Positions 36,859 through 45,712 of a stretch of 64,000 nucleotides of DNA are shown one piece after another. The translations under genes were made by a program, and so were the position numbers. Source of the stretch: Nonlabens agnitus (lineage in GTDB: Bacteria; Bacteroidota; Bacteroidia; Flavobacteriales; Flavobacteriaceae); contig NZ_MQUC01000003.1 in NCBI RefSeq assembly GCF_002994045.1, positions 1,030,501 through 1,094,500 on the forward strand, written 5' to 3'. The notes under the pieces are model-generated. The model was not told where the DNA came from. It searched no databases and worked only from the letters and a program-made list of their open reading frames with translations. Positions within the stretch are counted from its first letter, which is position 1. Every line of letters begins with the position of its first letter.

Positions 36859-37107
36859 ATGACTAAAGAAGAAATACAGGATAAACTCTATTCTATTGTG
36901 AAAATCTATTTGCCTCAAGATGTGGATGCAAGCGCGATCCAACCAGACAGTCACTTAATGAATGATTTAAACATCAATAGCGCCCATCTAGTAGACGTGG
37001 CTTTAGATGTTGAAGATGCTTTTGATATCACACTGGATGAAAAGGACATGGAAGAAATGCAAACCGTCAATGACGCTGTACGGATCGTGCAAAAGAAAAC
37101 GGCTTGA
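36859..37107 (+). CDS. Acyl carrier protein of the PKS operon
   Basis: A protein of 82 residues, strongly acidic, with the phosphopantetheine site Ser41 in NDLNINSAHLVDVALD. The usual DSL is NSA here, so it is a specialised carrier and not the main ACP. It is last in the operon, 93 bases after the ketosynthase. It probably carries the growing acyl chain used by the ketosynthase, dehydratase and reductase, and hands it to the type III synthase. Confidence 0.9.
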   Translation: MTKEEIQDKLYSIVKIYLPQDVDASAIQPDSHLMNDLNINSAHLVDVALDVEDAFDITLDEKDMEEMQTVNDAVRIVQKKTA

Positions 37108-37275
37108 CCAAACATTTAGAGATTGATAAATGAGCAACCACCAAAATCATTTTTCCATAATTTGGCTATACATTCTTTGTAGAAACTAAAATTAAGTAAG
37201 CATATCCACAATATTTAACGTAATCTTTAAGTATATATTCGGCAATCAAGATGTGCTGTAGTACCTTAGCGTACT

Positions 37276-39837
37276 ATGGCACGACTACCCAAACTACAAC
37301 GATTTGAGAATGAAGTAGCTTCAAAATACCACATATTTAACGGTATTTTTATGACGCTACCTTTTGATAACATTTCCAACACCGGTGGATTGCTCCCTTT
37401 GTTTCATACCATTTGTAAACAAGGGTTCGAGCTTAAGAAAAACCCTACCGAAATTGTGGAGTATTTCTATGACCGCTACATGCGGGATACCACCAAGGAA
37501 GAAAAGGAACAATTGCTCTTTAGCTTTATTCAATACATCGAGCGTCAAGTGGTGCTCTTTGATGCGATTGAAGACGCAGCTTTTGCTACCGTACAAAACC
37601 TAGATGGCCGTGGTACTTTACGAGGCATCAAAGAAGAAGCTGTTGAACACAAAAAGGAAGCAGAGCTGATTCAGTATCTTAAGGAACTTAAGATCAAGCC
37701 AGTACTTACTGCGCACCCAACGCAATTCTATCCGGGATCTGTGTTAGGAATCATCAATGATTTGAGCGCTGCGGTGACTCGCAATGATATTATGGAAGTC
37801 AAATTGCTGCTTTCGCAATTGGGAAAAACGCCATTCTTTAAGAAGGAGAAACCAACACCTTTTGACGAGGCGACAAGTCTAGTTTGGTATCTGGAGAACG
37901 TGTTTTACTATGCGATGGGTAACATCTACGATTATATTAAAATCAATTTTCCCGATAATCAAGACTTTGAAAATGCGCTTATTGAAGTGGGATTCTGGCC
38001 AGGTGGTGACCGTGATGGTAATCCATTTGTAACCACAGATATTACGCTCAACGTGGCACAAAAGCTACGTTCCACCATATTTAAAAATTATTATAGAGAC
38101 CTTAGAAAATTAGGTCGCAGGCTCACTTTCAAGGGCGTAGAGCAACCGCTTAAAAAGTTGGAACTTCAATGTTATGAAGCTATCACGACTGAAGGTGTTC
38201 TGGACTTCACAGCTGCAGATTTGCAAAAGGAACTGGAAGACATCAAGAAAACGGTCGTAGAGCGTCACAACGGGCTGTTTGCTGCAGATCTTCAATCGCT
38301 TATCAATAAGATTCAGTTGTTTGGGATTCATTTTTCTGCCTTGGACATACGTCAGGACAGTAGTATTCATGATCAGGTGTTTGATGAATTGTTCGCTTTC
38401 GCGAAAGCGAAATTCCCCAACAACTATCAGGATCTATCAGAGCCAGAACAATTAGAGGCTTTGGCAACCGTTAGCGGCGATCTGACCGAAGATGATTTGG
38501 ACGATGATTATACGAAACGCACCATAGGTAGCATTAGGGCGATTAAAACCATTCAGGAACGCAATGGCGAGAGAGCTTGTCATCGTTACATCATCTCAAA
38601 CACGCAGACGATCCTGCATATTATGGAAGCTTATGCAATGCTCAAATTGTGTGGTATGCACCAACCAGCGGTTGATGTAGTCCCATTATTTGAAACCGTT
38701 CCAGATCTGGTACATGCACCAGAAGTCATGCGCAAATTGTACGGAAACAAGGAATATAGAGCGCATTTGACACGTCGTGGCGACCAGCAGCATATTATGT
38801 TGGGCTTTAGCGATGGTACTAAAGATGGTGGATACTTGATGGCCAACTGGAGTATTTATAAGGCTAAGGAAGCATTGACGGCAGTAAGTCGTGAATTTGG
38901 TATTGAGGTAATCTTCTTTGATGGACGTGGTGGACCACCAGCGCGTGGTGGTGGACAAACACACCAGTTTTATGCCTCTATGGGAAGTAAGATTGAATCC
39001 AAACAAATACAGTTAACCGTTCAAGGTCAAACCATTAGTTCAAAATTTGGAACGCTGGAGAGTTGTCAGTACAATCTGGAGCAGCTCTTAAGTAGTGGAG
39101 TTTCCAATGCGATCTACAACAGCGAGGAAAATGATTTTACAGCGGAAGAAGCCGCAACCATGGATGCGCTGGCAGACTATAGTTATGAAACTTATATGGC
39201 CTTCAAGCAGCATCCTAAGTTTTTACCGTACCTGGAAAACATGAGTACGCTCAAGTATTATGCGATGACCAATATAGGTAGCCGACCCAGCAAACGCGGT
39301 AGTAGTAGCGAGCTTAAGTTTAAGGACTTGAGGGCTATTCCTTTTGTGGGATCCTGGAGCCAATTAAAACAGAATGTACCTGGTTTTTATGGTGTAGGAA
39401 CAGCATTAGAAAAAATGAAGGAAGCTGGAAAATGGAGCGAGGTTGAAGCTTTGTACAAGCACTCTAAATTCTTTCGTACATTGCTGGATAATAGCATGAT
39501 GAGCTTGACCAAGTCTTTCTTTGGTTTAACCGCCTACATGCAAGATGATGAAGAATATGGAGCGTTCTGGACGTTGATTCATGATGAATATAAACGCACA
39601 AAAGCCTTAATGCTGGAACTATCTGGCATGAAGGAATTAATGGAAAACGAACCTGCTGGAAAAGCCAGTATTTTGGCTAGGGAAAACATTGTATTGCCTT
39701 TATTGACCATACAGCAATTTGCCTTGAAACGCATCCAGGAAATGGGTCAGGAAGACTCTGAAGATCGTAAAATTTACGAGCGATTAGTGACGAGATCACT
39801 TTACGGTAACATCAACGCCAGTAGAAATAGCGCCTAA
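37276..39837 (+). CDS. ppc: Phosphoenolpyruvate carboxylase
   Basis: A protein of 853 residues. The first signature LTAHPTQFYPGS holds the catalytic His, and the second, FFDGRGGPPARGGG, lies near residue 548. It adds bicarbonate to phosphoenolpyruvate to make oxaloacetate. A TACCTTAG element ends six bases before the ATG. A repeat copy is read as FAFAKAKF at about residues 373-380, between conserved blocks. The length fits the shorter PEPC of Bacteroidota. Confidence 0.95.
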   Translation: MARLPKLQRFENEVASKYHIFNGIFMTLPFDNISNTGGLLPLFHTICKQGFELKKNPTEIVEYFYDRYMRDTTKEEKEQLLFSFIQYIERQVVLFDAIEDAAFATVQNLDGRGTLRGIKEEAVEHKKEAELIQYLKELKIKPVLTAHPTQFYPGSVLGIINDLSAAVTRNDIMEVKLLLSQLGKTPFFKKEKPTPFDEATSLVWYLENVFYYAMGNIYDYIKINFPDNQDFENALIEVGFWPGGDRDGNPFVTTDITLNVAQKLRSTIFKNYYRDLRKLGRRLTFKGVEQPLKKLELQCYEAITTEGVLDFTAADLQKELEDIKKTVVERHNGLFAADLQSLINKIQLFGIHFSALDIRQDSSIHDQVFDELFAFAKAKFPNNYQDLSEPEQLEALATVSGDLTEDDLDDDYTKRTIGSIRAIKTIQERNGERACHRYIISNTQTILHIMEAYAMLKLCGMHQPAVDVVPLFETVPDLVHAPEVMRKLYGNKEYRAHLTRRGDQQHIMLGFSDGTKDGGYLMANWSIYKAKEALTAVSREFGIEVIFFDGRGGPPARGGGQTHQFYASMGSKIESKQIQLTVQGQTISSKFGTLESCQYNLEQLLSSGVSNAIYNSEENDFTAEEAATMDALADYSYETYMAFKQHPKFLPYLENMSTLKYYAMTNIGSRPSKRGSSSELKFKDLRAIPFVGSWSQLKQNVPGFYGVGTALEKMKEAGKWSEVEALYKHSKFFRTLLDNSMMSLTKSFFGLTAYMQDDEEYGAFWTLIHDEYKRTKALMLELSGMKELMENEPAGKASILARENIVLPLLTIQQFALKRIQEMGQEDSEDRKIYERLVTRSLYGNINASRNSA
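38394..38409. repeat. Palindromic repeat copy 14 (inside ppc)
   Basis: Exact CGCTTTCGCGAAAGCG, read as AFAKA. Confidence 0.95.
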
Positions 39838-39947
39838 TCAATCGCTATCGTTAAATCCATCCAAATGCGTGTTTAAGTATTCTTAAACGTGCAGTGATCC
39901 TTTTATAGCATTGTAATTTTAAGAAACTAACTTAAAAAACTATTGTT

Positions 39948-40571
39948 ATGAGCGATCCTAAGACTGACGTATTAAAAAAAACTCCAACTGATCATGAGAT
40001 CCACGATCTCATCAAAAACCGATGGAGTCCGCGAGCTTTTGCAGATACTCCAGTAAGCGATACAGATCTCCAATCTTTATTTGAAGCCGGTCGATGGGCC
40101 GCTAGTAGTAATAATTGGCAACCTTGGAATATCGTTTGGGGAAAAAAAGGTAGCGAAGCTTATGATCGTATCATGAACGTTTTAGTCGAATTCAACCAAG
40201 GTTGGGCTAAAAATGCTCCAGTTTTGATGCTTGGTGTTTTCGATAAGAAAACTCCAGATGGTAAGGATAACTTTCATGCTTTACATGATTTAGGTCAATT
40301 TAGTGCCAACATGGCGATCCAAGCACAGAGTATGGGGATCGCCATACATCAAATGGCAGGTCTGGATCACGAGAAAGCTCTCAAAGAATTTAAATTTCCT
40401 GATACCTATCACGTTGCTACCGCCATTGCCGCAGGATATTATGGTGGAGAAGTAAGCGATGTTCCCGAAGATTTACAAAAAGAAGAGAAAAGCGAGCGTA
40501 AACGCAAAAAGCAAGATGAATTTGTCTTTAATGGAGATTATGTCCAGCGCGCAGATGTAAGCGAATCGTAA
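39948..40571 (+). CDS. Nitroreductase-family FMN oxidoreductase
   Basis: A protein of 207 residues. The FMN motif at the start is NRWSPRAFADTPVS, then AGRWAASSNNWQPWN, and MGIAIHQMAGLDHEKA later. Cytosolic homodimer expected, using NAD(P)H to reduce nitro compounds or quinones; natural substrate unknown. The C-terminal tail is rich in Lys and Glu. The DoxX-type gene follows after 12 bases, so the two form an operon, a pair also seen in other bacteria. Confidence 0.9.
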   Translation: MSDPKTDVLKKTPTDHEIHDLIKNRWSPRAFADTPVSDTDLQSLFEAGRWAASSNNWQPWNIVWGKKGSEAYDRIMNVLVEFNQGWAKNAPVLMLGVFDKKTPDGKDNFHALHDLGQFSANMAIQAQSMGIAIHQMAGLDHEKALKEFKFPDTYHVATAIAAGYYGGEVSDVPEDLQKEEKSERKRKKQDEFVFNGDYVQRADVSES

Positions 40572-40583
40572 AAGCGACTTTTC

Positions 40584-40976
40584 ATGTCCAATAAGCAACT
40601 TGCCTATCACAGCTTCAGACTTGCGATGGGAATAAGCATTTTGATTCATGGCGCGGTTAGAATACCTAGACTAACTCAGGTAGCTGAAGGCATTAGTACA
40701 GAATTTGCAGATACTTTATTACAGGGAGCGCCATCACTTATTGTAGGATACTTTATTCCTATTGCAGAACTGTTAGTAGGAATAGGAATTTTGATAGGAT
40801 GGAAGGTGATACGGTATGCCCTAGCAGCTGGTATCGCTTTAATGGGAATTCTTATGATAGGAACCTGCCTCATCGAAAACTGGGCAGCTTTACCGTCCCA
40901 AATAATTCATGCGATTGCCTTTTACATATTATTAATGAATTCATTAACGTGGCAACCTAGACGAAAAGAATATTAA
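40584..40976 (+). CDS. DoxX-family membrane protein
   Basis: A protein of 130 residues with four hydrophobic segments and the pattern FRLAMGISILIHG followed by IPIAELLVGIGILIGW, typical of DoxX. Co-transcribed with the nitroreductase 12 bases upstream. Function uncertain; DoxX proteins are often tied to redox or thiol stress. Confidence 0.82.
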   Translation: MSNKQLAYHSFRLAMGISILIHGAVRIPRLTQVAEGISTEFADTLLQGAPSLIVGYFIPIAELLVGIGILIGWKVIRYALAAGIALMGILMIGTCLIENWAALPSQIIHAIAFYILLMNSLTWQPRRKEY

Positions 40977-41111
40977 TTATTAAAAAAGAGTTGATACGAA
41001 AATTGGAATTGTTAGAAGTGGATCATAAGGTTTACGGCAAGTCGGTCACGGCAGATGAGTTGCGCGGTCTTTTGGGCGTTAGATAGATACAAGAAACATA
41101 TTATAATCAAG

Positions 41112-41141
41112 AAAGCCACGATTCTATAGGATCGTGGCTTT
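41112..41141 (+). terminator. Terminator after the DoxX gene
   Basis: Stem AAAGCCACGAT / ATCGTGGCTTT with an eight-base loop and flanking T. Confidence 0.8.
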
Positions 41142-41261
41142 TATATTTAGCTAATAAAAAATTTACCTCGATTAACGTAGAGGTAAGTCCATGGCAATGT
41201 AAAGTAGTTAAGTGTTTGCACTAATCAATGTCCAAGTACAGTGACAACTATTGAAAAAGGT

Positions 41262-41282
41262 CAGGTTTTTAGGGGAAACCTG
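41262..41282 (-). terminator. Possible terminator of the HPF-like gene
   Basis: Stem CAGGTTT / AAACCTG with a seven-base loop; on the minus strand it is followed by ACCTTTTTC. Confidence 0.5.
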
Positions 41283-41291
41283 TATCCCATT

Positions 41292-41597
41292 CTATGCAGA
41301 TGCTACTATCTGGCGCTGTTGTTCATTAAACATGAAGGCTAATTCAGGTTTAATCGTTTTAAAGGCATTCTTAAAATTTGTACCAGATTGCTCGATGACC
41401 ACACTGTCATTGCTCTTCAAACGTATCTGCATCTTAAGAGTGCTGATAAGTTTGTCTCGGTTGTCAAAAGTTCGACTTAGAAAGCAATAAACTGTAGAGA
41501 TGTGAGAGTCCTCTCCCATAAGCTCTTCTAAAGAATCAGTAATAAACTCCTCCAGTTTTTTGCTCCTAGTTAAGTGGTTATAGTTGAAGTGTACCAT
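41292..41597 (-). CDS. Diverged HPF/RaiA-like protein
   Basis: A protein of 101 residues from ATG 41597. The N terminus VHFNYNHLTRSKKLEEFI closely follows that of the hibernation factor at 43138-43440 (INFNYQHVTGSQELEAF), so the two are paralogues of the S30AE fold. The middle and end are diverged and the basic ribosome-binding residues are fewer. It may be a specialised or decaying copy. TerC and the ArsC-like gene lie between the two. Confidence 0.65.
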   Translation of the reverse strand: MVHFNYNHLTRSKKLEEFITDSLEELMGEDSHISTVYCFLSRTFDNRDKLISTLKMQIRLKSNDSVVIEQSGTNFKNAFKTIKPELAFMFNEQQRQIVASA

Positions 41598-41669
41598 ATA
41601 AAAATAATTTGATACTAATATACCGACTAAAAACACTTAAATATCGATAAACGGATGTTTTAACACTTT

Positions 41670-42656
41670 TTAGGGCTTTTTATCGGTATTGAGTGACTCT
41701 TTAACGTTTTGTCGATCTTTTTCATCGGTAGGTTTAAGGCTTGAAAAGAGCATTCCTAAGCCTAAAGCAAGAATGATAACCGCAAGAGAAAGCCATTCTG
41801 GGAACTCGACATGGTGCACTAAAATGAGCTTGATACCTACAAAGGCAAGTATGGCCACCAGACTGTAATGTATGTATTGGAATTTATCAAGTAAGTTGGA
41901 CAGGAAGAAGTACATGCTACGCAATCCCATGATCGCAAGGATATTACTGGAAAAAACCAAAAACGGATCTGCAGTAATCGCTAGAATAGCAGGAATCGAA
42001 TCCAGTGCAAATAAAATATCGGTTAGCTCAATAACGATCAAGGCAAGAAATAGTGGTGTAGCGATTCGTTTCCCCATTTTATGGACAAACATTTTTTGTC
42101 CATCAAGCGTGTTGGTTACTGGGAATAACTTGCGCGCGAATTTATATACATATGACTTTTCTGGATCAAAATCTTCTTCATGCGAGGTCAACATATTGTA
42201 GGCTGTATACAATAGAAATGCACCAAAGACATAAGTCATCCAGCTTACCTCATTAATCAATGCCACGCCAAACAATATCATGAATGCTCTAAAGACAAGC
42301 GCACCTACAATTCCCCAGAATAGAACCCGATGTTGAAATTTTAAGGGTATGGAGAAGGATTTGAAGATAACGGCAATGACAAAAATGTTGTCGATGCTCA
42401 AGGACAACTCAATCAAATAACCAGTTACATATTTTAAAGCGGCATTAGAAGCCGTAAGATCATCGGGATTTGCAATCCAGCCGTTTTGATAAATAAGGTA
42501 AACGGCACCGGTAAATGCCAGAGCAATTCCTACCCAAAGTGCAGTATATTTTGAGGCTTCCTTAGTGTCAATCACATGTGCTTTGCGATTAAATACAAAT
42601 AAGTCGAGCACTAAGAAGATGCTCACAAGAATGATGAAAGAAACCCAAACAATCAT
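41670..42656 (-). CDS. TerC-family membrane protein (Alx-like)
   Basis: A protein of 328 residues with about nine helices. Conserved acidic motifs SLSIDNIFVIAVIF (helix 3) and ELTDILFALDSIPAI mark the TerC family. Members such as Alx and MeeF are linked with manganese export and metal or pH stress; TerC members with tellurite resistance. The metal here cannot be named. Acidic cytoplasmic loop after SHEEDFDPEKS. Confidence 0.9.
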   Translation of the reverse strand: MIVWVSFIILVSIFLVLDLFVFNRKAHVIDTKEASKYTALWVGIALAFTGAVYLIYQNGWIANPDDLTASNAALKYVTGYLIELSLSIDNIFVIAVIFKSFSIPLKFQHRVLFWGIVGALVFRAFMILFGVALINEVSWMTYVFGAFLLYTAYNMLTSHEEDFDPEKSYVYKFARKLFPVTNTLDGQKMFVHKMGKRIATPLFLALIVIELTDILFALDSIPAILAITADPFLVFSSNILAIMGLRSMYFFLSNLLDKFQYIHYSLVAILAFVGIKLILVHHVEFPEWLSLAVIILALGLGMLFSSLKPTDEKDRQNVKESLNTDKKP

Positions 42657-42677
42657 AAATAGTAGAATTTAAAAACG

Positions 42678-42712
42678 AAGGCTGTAAAAGAAAATGATTC
42701 CTCTACAGCCTT
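42678..42712 (-). terminator. Terminator of the HPF/ArsC-like operon
   Basis: Stem AAGGCTGTA / TACAGCCTT, loop of 17 bases, followed on the minus strand by CGTTTTTA. Confidence 0.65.
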
Positions 42713-42734
42713 AGTTATGTACAAAGATACAATC

Positions 42735-43136
42735 TTACGGTATGTTTACCGCTGCCGTATCTGTATCAAAAAATTGAGTGATATCACCATAAAGTTTTGC
42801 AACAATGGCTTTTTTGCCTTTGACTGCAATAGGGTAAATCAACATATCTGGTTCGTGTTGTAGAATTTTGATAGCGCCATCGTTATCTAGTTTCACGTTC
42901 TCACCATGTTTTAGTACAAAAGCACTATGATCTGTTGGAATCAGGTCCTTAACCTGTACACCTAATAGATCTGCAAGTTCCGTAAAAAAAGTGCCCGTCA
43001 CTTTTTGTTTAGTAAGATCTATAGCGTTCAAATTATCATCAGCAGATTTTGCATAGGCAAAAATCTCCTTATGATTTTTAATGTCGCTATTATAGATAAG
43101 CGTTATCTCGTGCTCGTTAGTTGCTATTGAGACCAT
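42735..43136 (-). CDS. ArsC/Spx-like protein without cysteine
   Basis: A protein of 133 residues of the ArsC/Spx thioredoxin-like fold: strand ITLIYNSDIKNHKE, then a long middle domain and MLIYPIAVKGKKAIV where ArsC has its conserved RP-loop. The catalytic cysteine site of ArsC is replaced (SDIKNH), and the protein has no cysteine at all. It cannot be an arsenate reductase by the normal mechanism and may act as a binding protein. One base separates it from the hibernation factor gene, which points to a shared job. Confidence 0.7.
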   Translation of the reverse strand: MVSIATNEHEITLIYNSDIKNHKEIFAYAKSADDNLNAIDLTKQKVTGTFFTELADLLGVQVKDLIPTDHSAFVLKHGENVKLDNDGAIKILQHEPDMLIYPIAVKGKKAIVAKLYGDITQFFDTDTAAVNIP

Positions 43137-43137
43137 C

Positions 43138-43440
43138 CTAGTGATTTATCATATCTGCCTTGCGCTTCTCACATTGTGTCTTGAGCTGTGCAACGACTTT
43201 CTTTACAGATTCTTTAAAAGTATTGTGTGATTCTTCGGCAAAAAGTCTTGGTCCAGGAGCGCTTAGGCGTATTTCTGCAATCATACCGGTCTCACGGCTG
43301 GAAGTATTTTCTAATCTAAAAAATACATCCGCTCTGGTGACCCAGTTATAGCGATCAAAAATGGGTTGAAGTTTTTCAGCGGTAAAAGCCTCTAATTCTT
43401 GGCTTCCTGTTACGTGTTGGTAGTTGAAATTTATGGACAT
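43138..43440 (-). CDS. hpf: Ribosome hibernation-promoting factor (HPF/RaiA)
   Basis: A protein of 100 residues with the S30AE fold: INFNYQHVTGSQELEAFTAEKL and the C-terminal basic helix. Short-form factors bind the 30S subunit at stationary phase and stop translation. First of a two-gene operon with the ArsC-like protein. A diverged paralogue lies at 41292-41597. Confidence 0.88.
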   Translation of the reverse strand: MSINFNYQHVTGSQELEAFTAEKLQPIFDRYNWVTRADVFFRLENTSSRETGMIAEIRLSAPGPRLFAEESHNTFKESVKKVVAQLKTQCEKRKADMINH

Positions 43441-43717
43441 AAATATACGTTTTTGATTAAAGATACTTTGTGAATGAGGATCTCATCCCTAATTTAATCA
43501 ATTCTTAGCATTGATTTACATATTATTTAAGGTTATTAAGAATCCAGTAAAATTGAGGTAAAACTTAATCAGATTTCTCTGCGATTTCAAATGACTTAGA
43601 ATCATTTGATTAAAACACTTTAGCTATTATTTCCTGAGTTCACTACGGGAAAAACAGTAATGATTGCTAATTGGAGCCATGAACTCAAGATGGCTCTTGT
43701 TCCATTATCTTCGTAAT

Positions 43718-45583
43718 ATGAAAAAGATGATATTTTTTGTGGTGATGGTGGGAAGTTTCGCTTTCGCGAAAGCGCAATTAGGATTTTGCTCTGGTGCATC
43801 GAGTGAAGCCATTTTTACAGAAACCTTTGGCAGTGGAACCACAAGCGGTCCACCATTGACAGCGGTTCAAACCGGCTATACTTTTGTGAACTCCAATACG
43901 CAAGATGGCCAGTATACCATTTCCAGTAATTTGCAGCAGCTGGGTAGCTTTCATAACGTAGGTGATCATACTGGTGATGCTAATGGAAAGGCCTTTATCG
44001 TCAATGCTTCCTTTGATTCTGACCAATTTTACCAAACGACCATAAACGGACTGTGCGAGAATACCAACTATGAATTTAGCGCCTGGATCATCAACTTGCT
44101 TAACGGTTCCAACAATGTATGTGCCGGTCGTGAGGTACCCGTGCAAGTGCGTTTTGAAATATGGGACGTGACCGATACCAACAGGCTTGCTCAAGGCGTC
44201 ATGGATCCCAGGTTTGCAGAAAACCAACCCGTATGGATACAATATGGTTTAACGTTCACCACAGAAGCAGGTCAGAATGGATGTATCTTAAAGATGATCA
44301 ATGAAGGTGATGGCGGCTGCGGCAATGATCTTGCGATCGACGATATCGTGTTCCGTACTTGTGGTGACGTGGTGCAGTTGGAAGACGCAAACAATGATAC
44401 GGAAGCTTTTAGATGCATCAACGATCCCAGTGAAGCCATTACATTGACCATCAACACCAGCGAGTCCATTTATGACAGCCCAGAATATCAATGGCAAACC
44501 AGTACTGATGGACAAAATTTTACGGACATCAATGGTGAAAACGGAAACTCATTTACTTCACCAACATTGACAGCGACGACGTTTTATCGGGTAAAAATCG
44601 CCGAAGACGCCGTGAATCTCATTGGAACAGAATGCGCCAATTTCTCTGACATTTTTGAATATAGGGTAGTGGACGTTCCTGAACCAACACCGGTAGAAGA
44701 TAATGTCGTGAGCTGTGCTGGAGAAGGCGCAACTCTTGAAGTGAGCGTAGCCAATGGTTTTGTCGTGGACTGGTACGACTCAGCCACTGGCGGTAATTTT
44801 TTACAGTCTGCCAGTAATACCCTGCAGGTAACCCAAACAGGAACCTATTATGCCCAAACCAGAGATTTTGCTTCGGGATGTGTGAGTTCTAATAGAGCTG
44901 CTATCGACTTTACGGTAAGCAATCCACCAGTGGTGAGTGGTCAGGATTTAGTGGTTTGTCCAGATGAAAATGTCCTTTTGGATACTGGATTTACTGGCCT
45001 GGCTAACTATGAATGGAGTACGGGTGAGCGCACGCCCACCATACAAGTTTCTGGTGCTGGCACGTATAACGTAGAAGTCACCAATCCCAATGGATGCTCG
45101 TCTACCGCAACTTTTACGATTAGCGCCATCGATGCGCCTGAAATCCCAGAATTACAGGAAAACGGAAACATGCTCACAGTCATCACCAATGACGGTGATT
45201 TCCAGTACAGATTCAACAACGGTGCGTACCAAAGAAGCAATGATTTAGATATTACTGGCGTCTTACAGGCTGTGGTAGAGGTAAGCGATTTACAAAACTG
45301 TACCACGGTAACTCAAACCTTCAATAGGTTGGGCATCAACCAGTTTTTCACACCCAACAATGACGGATTCAACGATGTCTGGGAAGTAGGCAATCTTGCT
45401 GCATTTCCTGGCGCTCGTGTAGAATTGTTCGATAGGTTTGGAAAGCTTTTGAAAGTCATGACGGCGACAGATCCTAGCTGGAACGGTACTTTTAACAACG
45501 AGCCCTTGCCCAGTACAGATTATTGGTATCGCATCATTTACGACAATATGGAAGTGACCGGCCATTTTTCTTTGAAGCGATAA
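43718..45583 (+). CDS. Secreted protein with gliding-type (CHU_C) C-terminal domain
   Basis: A protein of 621 residues from ATG 43718; TATCTTCG ends four bases before it. The signal peptide ends in SFAFAKAQ and that part is encoded by a repeat copy (43759-43774). After an N-terminal carbohydrate-binding-like jelly-roll region (about 20-210) come Ig-like repeats, then a C-terminal domain INQFFTPNNDGFNDVW...RFGKLLKV, the type B sorting signal of type IX secretion. It is likely surface-anchored or released. It converges with the OmpA/PD40 gene. Confidence 0.88.
   Translation: MKKMIFFVVMVGSFAFAKAQLGFCSGASSEAIFTETFGSGTTSGPPLTAVQTGYTFVNSNTQDGQYTISSNLQQLGSFHNVGDHTGDANGKAFIVNASFDSDQFYQTTINGLCENTNYEFSAWIINLLNGSNNVCAGREVPVQVRFEIWDVTDTNRLAQGVMDPRFAENQPVWIQYGLTFTTEAGQNGCILKMINEGDGGCGNDLAIDDIVFRTCGDVVQLEDANNDTEAFRCINDPSEAITLTINTSESIYDSPEYQWQTSTDGQNFTDINGENGNSFTSPTLTATTFYRVKIAEDAVNLIGTECANFSDIFEYRVVDVPEPTPVEDNVVSCAGEGATLEVSVANGFVVDWYDSATGGNFLQSASNTLQVTQTGTYYAQTRDFASGCVSSNRAAIDFTVSNPPVVSGQDLVVCPDENVLLDTGFTGLANYEWSTGERTPTIQVSGAGTYNVEVTNPNGCSSTATFTISAIDAPEIPELQENGNMLTVITNDGDFQYRFNNGAYQRSNDLDITGVLQAVVEVSDLQNCTTVTQTFNRLGINQFFTPNNDGFNDVWEVGNLAAFPGARVELFDRFGKLLKVMTATDPSWNGTFNNEPLPSTDYWYRIIYDNMEVTGHFSLKR
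43759..43774. repeat. Palindromic repeat copy 15 (signal peptide of CHU_C protein)
   Basis: Exact CGCTTTCGCGAAAGCG, read as AFAKA before the predicted cleavage site. Confidence 0.95.
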
Positions 45584-45593
45584 AGTTTTTAGT

Positions 45594-45640
45594 GAATTCG
45601 CTTTCCTGCCTGTCCGGCAGGCAGGCGCGAAAACGAATTC
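45594..45640. repeat. Composite hairpin: palindrome split by a second palindrome
   Basis: Outer arms GAATTCG (45594-45600) and CGAATTC (45634-45640), continuing as CTTTC and GCGAAAA, are the two halves of the common repeat. They flank CCTGCCTGTCCGGCAGGCAGG-type sequence (45605-45625), itself an almost perfect palindrome. It lies between convergent genes. Confidence 0.7.
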
Positions 45641-45659
45641 ATCAACAGACTATAACAAA

Positions 45660-45689
45660 AAATCCAGATGGTGAATGCCATCTGGATTT
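45660..45689. terminator. Bidirectional terminator
   Basis: Stem AAATCCAGATGG / CCATCTGGATTT with a six-base loop, A run before and T after, between convergent genes. Confidence 0.85.
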
Positions 45690-45712
45690 CTTATTATAGG
45701 TGGTAACTACCT

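Larger units (their letters stand above)
40977..41291. other. Gene-poor interval with a short remnant frame and three hairpins
   Basis: From 40991 to 41086 a frame of 31 codons without ATG reads LIRKLELLEVDHKVYGKSV and onward; it may be a remnant of a lost gene. A terminator lies at 41112-41141, an inverted repeat TTACCTC/GAGGTAA at 41163-41186, and a stem CAGGTTT/AAACCTG at 41262-41282 that may end the minus-strand gene at 41292. Confidence 0.5.
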
